From: Fulvia fulva
Lineage: Eukaryota; Ascomycota; Dothideomycetes; Mycosphaerellales; Mycosphaerellaceae
Length of the DNA: 64,000 nucleotides
Direction of reading: 5' to 3'
Assembly: GCF_020509005.1 (NCBI RefSeq)
Contig: NC_063020.1
Span: 3,720,001-3,784,000, forward strand
A program made the position numbers and the translations under genes. The notes under the pieces were generated by a model. That model saw nothing but the letters and a program-made list of their open reading frames with translations. It was not told where the DNA came from and made no database searches. Positions 55,590-64,000 of this stretch are shown here, piece after piece; position 1 is the first letter of the stretch; the number at the start of each line of letters is the position of its first letter.

Positions 55590-56834
55590 ACCAACAAACC
55601 GTCAACTACTCGAGTCATCCTTATAGGTGACCACGCCACCGATAGAGGTGTCAACCTCGATAACCAAGACACTCCATTCCACTTCAGTGAGTAGACTAAC
55701 ATCCCCTTCTCGAACGCCGCTGCCTTCGGTGCCTAGGCAAACGCTAACCCCGACACCGCCTACGCTCTTATTAACCGCACCGTCTCCTCTTTCCGCGAGA
55801 CCGCCTAGTAGGTCGAGCAAGCAAACAACCAAGCAACATACCTTCAAGGTATTGTAAACACCTTCTAGAACCTCGCCCCGTACGCCGACGACAACCGCCG
55901 CTAGTACTTCTCTAAGAAGGTCAACGACCTAGACGAGTTCGACGGTAACAAGAGCAAGTTTAAGGCATTTGAGACATAGCTCACTATTAAGCTGTTGGCT
56001 AATGCCGACTACTTTCCGTAAGAGAAGGACAAAGTTACGTACGTCTTCTCCCTCCTTCGGGGAGACGCCGCGGCTTAGGTACAACACTACATCGATAACG
56101 CTACGTAGACTATCGGCTGCCCGGACGTCCTCACCTTGATATAGGACCTCCGTGCTACCTTTAGTGATCCAGACCGTAGAGCTACCGCCCAGAACGCCAT
56201 CTACAACCTCCTCTAGAAGAACAAGAGCTTCGCCGAGTACCTCGCGGCCTTCAACCGCGACATCGGGTTCACCGGCTATAACGAAGAGACTAAGAAGAGC
56301 ACTCTCCGCCGTGGTTTGTTAGCAGAGCTTCTTCGAGCCCTCGAGGACAAGGACGTCGGTGCTATGAGCTTCCGTAAGCTCGTCGAGACCTACTAGCGCC
56401 TCGACTCTAACATAAAACACACCGCCTCTCTCCTCGCTTCCCGCTCTCAAGGTCGTTAGCCTCGTGGTCCCGGAAGCCACTTCGCTGCTCCACTAGGCGC
56501 CGCCGCTCCTACGGCTCTCCCTCCCGTCTCTATAGGTGACGCTATAGATCTTAGCGCTAGTGCCGCCGTCCCTCGAGTCTAGGGCCTCGTTAACGGTAAG
56601 CTCACTCCCGAAGAGAAGCTTCGTCGTCGCCAGGCCGGACTCTACACCTACTACGGCGGTCTAGGCCACATCGTAGCTAACTGTCCGTAGCTCGCTGCCC
56701 GTAACGCCCGCAACCCGGTTCGCGGCGCTGTCGGCGCTATCGAGCCTACTCCTGCTGCTCCCGCTAAGCAGGAAAAAGCCTAGGTCTTCCTCATCGACGC
56801 GATAAAGACTAAGAATAACGTTTACCGAAAGTGA
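55590..56834 (+). pseudogene. Gypsy-1a gag
   Basis: The frame of about 415 codons starts near the LTR and ends at the TGA at 56832-56834. Readable parts include VILIGDHATDRGVNLDNQD, a gag core (about 55890-56280) and a zinc knuckle near 56640-56690. In the knuckle, two Cys of C-X2-C-X4-H-X4-C are now Tyr (YTYYGGLGHIVANC), both TGC to TAC. About ten stops sit at Trp/Gln sites. The original start codon is not certain. The stop overlaps the pol frame in the -1 register. Confidence 0.88.
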
Positions 56835-59800
56835 AGAGAGGAAAGAAGTTGAGGATCAATATAGCATAGCTAGACCTGTACGACGAGACGGGCAAGGACC
56901 ACGCTTATAAACCGTTCGTCACGAATGTAAATATCGGCTCAAAGAAACTCTCTTCTTCCAATCTCACTCTCATAGACACTAGCGTACTAGGCGAGTCTTT
57001 TATAGACTATAAACTCGCGACCTCTCTTAACCTCGAACCCTAGGAACTTAAGTACCCTCGCACCCTTGAACTCTTTAACGGCACGGAGACTACCACTAGT
57101 AAGATTACTTATGTTATACACACGTTAATCACCCTCGGAGGCAAGCGTATGTCGATCACTAGCTTCCTTACGTCCCTACCGTATCAGAAGTTTATCCTCG
57201 GCCTCCCCTAGTTTAGACGACACCGACCTATTATCGACTAGACTTCCCTTACTGTCAGCTTCCCTCCAGAAGTTCCTCCGGCACCTCCGCCTTCTCCGCC
57301 GCCTTAGCGCGGTCCTAAGTATACTAAGATCTTCTAGGTGAACGCCGCTACCTTCACCACTACTACTAAGCAGCCTAAAGCTCAAGTCTTCGCCGCCTCT
57401 CTCCGCGATATCGACATCGCCCTCGAGAAGCTCGACAAGAAGCGTACACCTACCGACCCTGCTACGAAGGTCCCTCCTTAGGCACACCACATCCTCTACG
57501 TATTCGATGCTAAAGCCGTAGACGAGCTGCCTCCTTATCGCCCTTACGACCACAAGATTGAGCTAGAAGAAGGTGTAGAGACACCGTTCGGACCGTTATA
57601 TTCTATGTCCCGAGAAGAGCTTATCGTCCTTAAGAGATACCTCGAAGAGAACCTAAAGAAGGGGTTCATTCGAGCGAGCCGTTCTAGCGCTAGCAGTCCC
57701 GTCATGTTCGTCAAGAAGCCCGGCGGTGGTCTACGCTTCTACGTAGACTACCGAGGCTTGAACGCTGTTATAAAGAAGAACCGCTACCTAATACCGTTGA
57801 TTTAGGAGACGCTCGAGCGCCTCTCTAAGGCCAAGTACTTCACTAAGCTCGATGTCATCGCTACGTTCAACAAGTTACGAATGGCAGAAGGACACGAGTA
57901 TCTCATAGCCTTCCGTACTCGCTACGGGCTGTTCGAGTCGCTCGTTATGCCCTTCGGCGTTTGTAACGGGCCTAGTACCTTCTAGAACTTCATTAACGAC
58001 ATCCTTTAGGAGTTCCTCGATCAGTTCTATACTGCCTACATCGACGACATCCTAGTCTATAGCGAGACTAAGGAGGAGCACCGCGAGCACGTCTATAAGG
58101 TCCTTTAGAAGCTCGTAGACGCCGGCTTATAGCTCGACATCGACAAGTACAAGTTTAAGAAGACCGAAGTCAAGTTCCTTAGTTTGATTATTACCGTAGA
58201 CGGCATCAAGATGGACTAAGAGAAGATCGACGCTATCGTCGAATAGGATACTCCTACGAACGTCAAAGAGGTCTAGGGTTTCCTAGGCTTTGCTAACTTC
58301 TACCGCCGCTTCATCTACGCATTTTCGGGCGTAGTACGCCCTTTGACGAAGCTCACGCGTAAGGGTGAGAAGTTCGCCTAGACCGACGAATGCTAGGAGG
58401 CTTTTGACTTGCTTAAAGCGAAGTTTGTTAAGAACCCGCTTCTATAGTACTTCGATTTCGAACTAGAGACCCGTATAGAGACCGACGTATCCGACGGCGT
58501 GGTGGGCGGTGTCCTGCTATAACGCCGCTCGCCTGAATCCCCCTAGTTACCTGTCGCCTTCCTCTCTAAGAAGTTGACCGCTACGGAGTGTAACTACGAG
58601 ATCTACGACAAGGAGCTTCTCGCTATCGTTAAAGCTTTCGAAGAGTGGCGCCTCGAGCTCGAAGGCTCTGCTATGCCCGTCCAAGTAAGCTCCGACCATA
58701 AGAACCTCGTCTACTTTATAAAGAGTAAGCTGCTTAATCGTCGCTAGGCCCGCTAGAGCGAGTTCCTCTCCCGGTTCAACTTCGTGATCTCGTACACGCC
58801 CGGTAAGGCCAACTCGATAGCCGACGCCCTTACCCGCCGCCCTAGTGACTCTCTAGTTGATCGAAGAGGGGGCCGGCAAATCGTAGGGCAACAAGTTATT
58901 AAAGAGCATAACCTCTCTTCCGAGCTTCGAGAGTACCTATCGAACGGCTAGCCTACGCTCGCCGCTTCCTTTACTACTCTCGTGCTCGCTCCTACCTACC
59001 TTAACGAGAGTGACGATGAATCCGAGCCTAAAGAATACGCCTCGGACGCTAAGGACTTGAACGACGATGAAGAGGGCTTAGTAACGACCGACGGCTTATC
59101 CGAATCAGACTTTGAGGGGTTTGATAATAAGGAGCAGCCCGAAGGCATTATAGCACGAGTACGAACAGCGTACGATGCCGACATAGACGCCTAAGAGTTA
59201 GTTCAGGCCCTTAGATCTAGCGCGAGGACATTCCCGGGCTTCTCGCTGTCCGAGTACGAGCTCTAGGAAGGTGTCATCTACTTCCGTAAGAAGCTTTACG
59301 TACCGCAGCCCGAAGGCTCTAATATCCGAGCTGAGATTCTTCAAATTATCCACGACTCCGCCTCTAGGGGTCACCTAGGCGTAGCTAAGACCCACAAGCT
59401 CCTCGCTAGGTGTTACTAGTGGCCGCATTCCTAGAAGGACGTCCGCCGCTACGTGCTGAACTGCGCTACTTGCCGAAGAGCTAAAGCTAACCGCCACCGT
59501 CCCTACGGTCTCTTGTACCCTCTCCCGGCTCCTGATCGTCCGTAGAAGCACATCACTATAGACTTTATCACCGATCTTCCTCACGGCAAGACCTTTAGCG
59601 GCGTAAAAGCAAAGGCCCTTCTAGTGATCGTGGACCGTCACTCTAAGGACCGGTATATGATCCCGTGCTAGAGCATGACCGTAAAGGAGACTGCTCGCTT
59701 GTTCTACGAATTCGTCTAGCGCTTTCAAGGCCTCCCGGATAGCATCACCTCTGACAGAGGCACCTAGTTCATCTCGCACTTCTGGAAGCGTCTATGTGCT

Positions 59801-60832
59801 ATCCTAGGCATCAAGTATAACCTCTCGACCAGTTTTTAGCTACAGACCGACGGCCAGACCGAAATTACGAACGCTATCCTCGAGCAGGTCCTTCGTTGCT
59901 TCGTCGACTACTACTAGAAGGATTGGCCTTAGCATATCCCTACGGTAGAGTTCGCTACTCGTAACTAGGACTCGGAGACTACTAGCTACTCTCCCTTCTA
60001 TACTACGAGAGGTTACTACCCTCGTATAGGCATAGAACTAGAAGAACCTCTCCCGCCTACCGAAGACGTAAACGAGTAAGTAGCAGACAAGTTCGCTACT
60101 ATGCTCTTACAGATCTATAAAGAAGTTCACGACGAGATGGTATACGCACAAGCAATCTACGAGGATCAAGCCAATCGTCGTCGCTAGCCAGCTCCCGACT
60201 ACTAAGTAGGCGATATAGTCTACCTCAACTCTAAGAACATCAAGACGGACCGCCCCTCTAAGAAGCTAAACTGGAAGAACCTAGGTCCTTTTGAGATCAC
60301 CGAGCGTATCAGTTCACACGCCTACCGTCTAGCTCTTCCTGCGAACATAAAGATCCACGACGTCTTCCATCCCGTACGCCTTCGGCCGTCGGCTAAGGAC
60401 CTATTCCCGAACCAAAACTAAGACATACCAGGTCCTCCCGATGAAGTAGAAGTCGACGAGCCTGTTAACCTACCTTCTAACGACTATGCCGTCCGTAAGA
60501 TCCGGGGAATCCGCGTAGAGCCTAACGACGTTAAAGGACTACCGCCGATTAAGTATGAAGTCGAATAGCAAGGTTGCCCTAAGTAGGATACCTTATAGGA
60601 ACCTATCTAACATATCATCTTTAATCGTCAAGCAATCGAAGAATACCACGCCCGCGTAGACGGCCTAGAAGTCAACATCGGCAGGCTCTTCGAATCTGAG
60701 CTCTTCGACGGGGCTTACTAATAGTGTATCGACTATAACATTAGGCCTAGGGCTAGTACTGAAGCTGAACATCCTCGATATATAGAACTACTGCGGCTTC
60801 GTAGGAACTCAGCTTTGTTCGGGGGGGCTACT
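56831..60832 (+). pseudogene. Gypsy-1a pol with chromodomain
   Basis: The pol frame is -1 relative to gag. Order: protease (LIDTSVLGESFID near 56970-57000, from D-T-G-A by RIP), a Pro-rich linker (about 57255-57310), RT with FYVDYRGLN (about 57735) and Y-I-D-D intact at 58037-58048, RNase H ([18 protein letters not shown], about 58600), an acidic spacer, integrase with H-H-C-C (about 59370-59480) and core (VDRHSKDRYMIP, ITSDRGT, QTDGQTE), then a C-terminal chromodomain (about 60548-60612, IKYEVE-stop-QGCPK). Chromodomains of such elements guide insertion to heterochromatin. Many Gln/Trp codons are stops, so it is inactive. Confidence 0.92.
60816..60832 (+). other. Gypsy-1a polypurine tract
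   Basis: The G-run TTCGGGGGGGCTAC directly before the 3' LTR is the likely plus-strand primer. Confidence 0.75.
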
Positions 60833-61274
60833 GTTATGGTCTCCCTACAGAGTGTACAGAAGGTGGGGACAGAAGAGCCTCAGAGCGCTCAGAAGTCGTC
60901 AAGAAGTGATAGTCTAGCTTAGTGTATAAGCGCCAAGAATCACATGCCCCGTAACATTCACTACGGGACCTAGCCCTCCAAATTCACCCCTCTACCAAAC
61001 CTTGAAGCACGTGGAAGACTCGGAACGTAGGGCAGGTTGGAATAAGGTTTTGAGCAAAGCTGCTAAGCGCGGTTTCGCACGGGTTAGCCCTGTTGATGCG
61101 GGGACACGCACTTGCGAGGGTCGCGTATAAATATCTGGCCTTCCCTAGGCCTCTCTTGCTTTCTTCGTCTTTTGTTTTGTGTAGCAATCATACCATACCC
61201 TTTTGTATCTGTACTTTGCACCTGCATTCTCGCTTTCACCCTTATATCTTATAGGCCAGGCTCTCGCCCTGACA
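60833..61274 (+). repeat. Gypsy-1a 3' LTR with 78-bp internal deletion
   Basis: 442 bp, colinear with the 520-bp LTRs except for a 78-bp gap near 61004 (between CCTTG and AAGCACG). Confidence 0.93.
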
Positions 61275-62365
61275 TTTATACGTCGAATTTGCGAGCTTTA
61301 TAAGCACCTTTAAGAGAATATACGAATGTCATAAGCTCTCTAAGTAGAAGTAGTAAACCGCTACCGAAGCATTCCTCTAGACTATAAGGTAGGTGATTAG
61401 GTATATCTTAGTACTAAGAACATCCGTACGACTCGACTATCTAAGAAGCTAGACAGGAAATATGCCGGCCCTTACTAGATTACGGAAGTCATACCGGCTA
61501 GACTCTCTTATCGACTAAAACTATTAGACGCTCTAGTAGGACTTAATAACTGCTTCTATACCTTACTACTATAACGAGCCGACCACCCCGATTTCCTACT
61601 ACTTAAAGGGCAGTATCTAGCGCCGCTACTACCGATAACTATCGAACCTAATACTACCGAGGCTAATATAGTAGCCGATATAGTAGTAGTACCTACGTAT
61701 CTATACGAGGTAGGAAAGATCCTTAATATATATACCCGTAAGCGGGTAGGCAAGGTGAAGAAGGGGCATAAGCGCAAGGTAGATATATAGTATAAGGTAA
61801 AATGGGCTAGATAATAGAACGAGGAGGATAGTAAGACCTAGTAACCTATAGAGGACATACTTAAACACGCGGCCGCCGCTATTATAGACTTTCACTATCA
61901 CCGGCCGGAGTTGTCTACGCCTATAGGCTTCGCAGCTCTATCTAACTAGTCCCTACTAGCTACTAAGGTGCTCGGGCTCAACACGATTAGGGTTATTCCG
62001 AAAGACACCGTTACGAATAAGTCGCCTCGAGCCTTACCTCTAATAGAATCTACTCCGTATATATTCGATACTCGAGTAGAGCCTATAGAGCCTATAATAA
62101 TACCTAACTTTGGTTATAAGGATTATACGCGAGTACTAGCCGAAGATAGACGTAGGTCTAGGGCAAGCTAGCTAACTAGGCAACATGTTTCTCGAAGGAA
62201 GCCGGTCAAGGATAGTCTTAATAGAGCGAATGCGATGTTATCGGATAACGATAGGGCACTAGAGGATAATTAGGCGTTCGCGCGATTATAGAGCTCGATA
62301 GGCAAGTAGCCTTATAAGGTAGATAACGCTTAGAGGACTAAGGCGTGTTTTAGGAGGGGGGATAC
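61275..62365 (+). pseudogene. Gypsy-2c integrase C-terminus and chromodomain, part 4
   Basis: Resumes the Gypsy-2c integrase after Gypsy-1a: SSLDYKVGD, LSKKLDRKYAGPY (integrase C-terminal SH3-like part, about 61380-61480), then a chromodomain at about 61789-61860 (YKVKWAR, then NEEDSKT, PIEDI). A basic/Ser region follows to the polypurine tract AGGAGGGGGGATAC (62352-62365). Stops mark mutated Trp/Gln codons. A 67-codon open piece at 61968-62171 is part of this pol tail. Confidence 0.85.
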
Positions 62366-62549
62366 TATCACGGGTAGCCCGCAACCCCCTACTATAGCTA
62401 CGTCGGCCCGGCTGAACCGCGGACCTTCCGTATCGGGTTAGCGCGGCTTAGCTTTACTTTATAACTTCGCCGCGCCTCGCGCTCCTCTTTTATAGCTTCG
62501 TAGAACAATAACTATCTCGTTCGGACCCTATAATACGCGCGCCCTTATA
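62366..62549 (+). repeat. Gypsy-2c 3' LTR
   Basis: 184 bp, TATCACGGG...CCCTTATA, followed by the duplication AGGCT. Confidence 0.94.
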
Positions 62550-63536
62550 AGGCTATTACTATAAATTGTTAGTAGGAGACCTTTACTAACTTTACTACTT
62601 TAGTTATCTATTCCTTATACGTCTCGAGTCTTTGTCGGTCTGTCTCCTATACGGTAAAAAGCCTTACTACTCCCCTTAGCTCTACCTTTGCTCCTACGAT
62701 CTCCTTCCGGCCGATTCTATCTACGAGCTCCTTACTCGTAAGGCCCCCGAGTTCCCTTTTCTCCTCCGGGTCGGTAACGTAGACTCGGATCGCGTTGTTA
62801 GTCCTCTAGGGCTAGGCCGGGTAGTGTCCCGCGGCAATTATAGCCTACGTTAGGTTCTTCTATTATGTTGCGTGCTATATAGTCTAGTAGATCGTTCTTA
62901 GGGTCTAGTATTCGAGTGTCTTAAGTACACTAAGGAGCTACGCGATTATATTTTTATATACTAGGGCTAGGTATTCGTCTTCGTCTAGTATTACCTAGGC
63001 TTCTTTATATAATTCTGTCTACGCGGAGGGGCCGGGGCGGCTAGGGTTCGTTATACTTTTCCTAGGCCCTTATCTTGTTATCGTTAGCCGTTATCTTACT
63101 ATTACTAGGTTAGTTATTAGCTAAGCTATTAATAGGTTAGTTACTACTAGCTAGGTTCCTATATCGCTTCCCCGTTTATAGAGATTTAGGTGTCCCTCGC
63201 GAGCTGCCTAATACTCGCGAGTTAGGCTTAGGATCTAGTCTCTATATCGCTATACTTTAGCTACGGCTAAGGTTAGAAGTTGCCTAAATAGGCAATTCAC
63301 CTCCGCGGCTCCGCAATTTTAGGGACCTATCGGATAGGAGGTAGATTCCTGTTTTCTAGTCGCTTTCCGTAGTAATTGCGTAGCCGCTAGTATAGGCGCG
63401 CTACTCTTGTTCTCGTTAGGTAATAGCCTTAATAGGCGCTTTCGAACAGTACGTCGTACGAGGTCCTTAGGAAAGTAGTTTAGTATTCCTAATATAGCTA
63501 TTTGCCTCTTCCTATTAATCGGGTTCGGCGGGATCG
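62550..63536 (-). pseudogene. LINE-b, right (5') part: ORF1 N-terminus and leader
   Basis: It matches the minus-strand ORF1 of LINE-a (36980-37522) up to about 63070, then continues for about 460 bases with no counterpart in LINE-a. That stretch is the probable 5' leader. It ends at the 14-bp duplication (63537-63550). The ORF1 frame is broken by RIP-type stops. Confidence 0.85.
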
Positions 63537-63658
63537 AAGCTTTCTTTATAGCTATATAATGAGTAGATAGTTCAATACTATAGGATAGCGAATTCCTAGA
63601 AGAAGTTAAGGAAATAGCCTTTATAGCAACTATAGAAGCTATTATATATAAGTAAGAG
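63537..63658 (+). pseudogene. Copia-A4, part 3
   Basis: Resumes Copia-A4 after LINE-b. It starts with the repeated AAGCTTTCTTTATA and matches about residues 977-1017 of the intact protein. It ends abruptly at 63658, where unmutated sequence begins. Confidence 0.9.
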
Positions 63659-64000
63659 TGTTATGTCTCGTTCCAGGGCTAGTCTCAAAGAGGAGATCAG
63701 TCAAGTCACGTGGCGGTATTCTTTGGAGAGGCTGAAGCAAGCTGAGCGAAGATGAATGATTGAGATAGAAGTCGTATTCCAATCAGTGAGATAGTAACAT
63801 GAGTTGAACGCCCCGAAGCCATAAGGGCATCTCGTCGTTCCTAAATACAAAGGAGACATCGCCATTCCAGGCGATGATCAATGTGATCAGTGTGATCAGT
63901 GTCGCTGAGCATACTGATCACTGAGCACTGATCACCCCTGTCACGTGACAGGTGATCAGTTCTAGTGAGGCAGGGTCCCGTGACTCTACAGGTGAGGGTT
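63659..64000 (+). mobile_element. Start of an unmutated element, probably an LTR, running off the window
   Basis: The sequence starts TGTTATGTCTCG exactly where Copia-A4 is cut, and it retains CpA/TpG. It contains many TGATCA/GATCAGTG copies and a palindrome around GTCACGTGAC (63890-63960). No coding frame is seen. The TG start and clean junction suggest a new LTR, but its second end lies outside the window. Confidence 0.55.

Larger units (their letters stand above)
55061..61274 (+). mobile_element. Gypsy-1a, full-length chromovirus-type LTR retrotransposon, RIP-mutated
   Basis: 6214 bp, with a 520-bp 5' LTR (55061-55580), a 442-bp 3' LTR (60833-61274) and target-site duplication TTTAT (55056-55060 and 61275-61279). 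The interior encodes gag, protease, RT, RNase H, integrase and a chromodomain, with stops at Gln/Trp codons. RIP is moderate; many CpA remain. It is inserted in the integrase C-terminal region of Gypsy-2c. Confidence 0.95.
43048..62549 (+). mobile_element. Gypsy-2c, full-length, with three nested insertions
   Basis: Plus-strand Gypsy-2 with both 184-bp LTRs (43048-43231 and 62366-62549) and target-site duplication AGGCT (43043-43047 and 62550-62554). Removing Copia-C (46739-52275), a solo Gypsy-1 LTR (54339-54858) and Gypsy-1a (55061-61274), with one duplication each, restores a colinear gag-pol of roughly 7 kb. It is the only Gypsy-2 here with both ends. It sits in LINE-b ORF1. Confidence 0.95.

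Noticed and set aside
57176..57553. Frame with an Arg-rich run (also 5256-5543)
   Set aside because: It is the reverse strand of the Pro-rich linker between protease and RT of Gypsy-1. The Arg run is the complement of Pro-coding repeats.
63885..63960. Repeated GATCAGTG units resembling a short CRISPR-like array
   Set aside because: The units overlap, are palindromic and irregularly spaced without unique spacers, and the host appears fungal.

Overview
The window looks like a repeat island from a filamentous ascomycete (Pezizomycotina). I see no host gene in 64 kb, only retrotransposons. Most of the sequence carries the mark of repeat-induced point mutation (RIP). CpA/TpG is nearly absent and replaced by TpA, CpG is kept, and the stop codons inside otherwise readable frames sit where Gln (CAA/CAG) or Trp (TGG) is expected. 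Element names used here (Copia-A, -B, -C; Gypsy-1, -2, -3; LINE-a, LINE-b) are local labels, not database names.

Left part (1-15769): the 3' half of a RIP-mutated Copia-A copy (1-2764), an inverted partial LTR (2765-2915), 300 bases of unassigned AT-rich DNA, a truncated minus-strand Gypsy-1 (3219-7748), a minus-strand Gypsy-2 (7749-13878) that the Gypsy-1 copy interrupts, a plus-strand Gypsy-3 scrap (13879-14700), and a 5' fragment of Copia-A (14701-15769).

Middle (15770-31414): a minus-strand Gypsy-2 (2b) split by Copia-B (15815-21599, itself carrying a solo Copia-A LTR) and by a complete, unmutated Copia-A with a 1551-codon polyprotein (24457-30073).

Right part (31415-63658): an old plus-strand Copia-A copy (A4) is the outermost layer. 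It contains LINE-a (32686-37532, nearly intact) and LINE-b (38708-63536, RIP-mutated). LINE-b contains Gypsy-2c (43048-62549). Gypsy-2c contains Copia-C (46739-52275, one nonsense codon from intact), a solo Gypsy-1 LTR (54339-54858) and a full-length Gypsy-1 (55061-61274). Matching target-site duplications (5 bp for the LTR elements, 14 and 16 bp for the LINEs) support almost every junction, so the order of insertion can be read directly. The last 342 bases start what looks like another, unmutated element.

Three ages are visible. Gypsy-2, Gypsy-3, Copia-B, LINE-b and the old Copia-A copies are saturated with RIP. Gypsy-1 is moderately mutated. Copia-A3, Copia-C, LINE-a and the solo Gypsy-1 LTR are almost free of it. 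The genes present are only those of retrotransposition: gag-like RNA binding, aspartic protease, integrase (with chromodomain in Gypsy-1 and Gypsy-2), reverse transcriptase and RNase H, or endonuclease plus reverse transcriptase in the LINEs. I found no tRNA, rRNA, CRISPR array or convincing undescribed system. The notable content is the nesting record, several catalytic-motif variants, and the contrast between mutated and unmutated copies.
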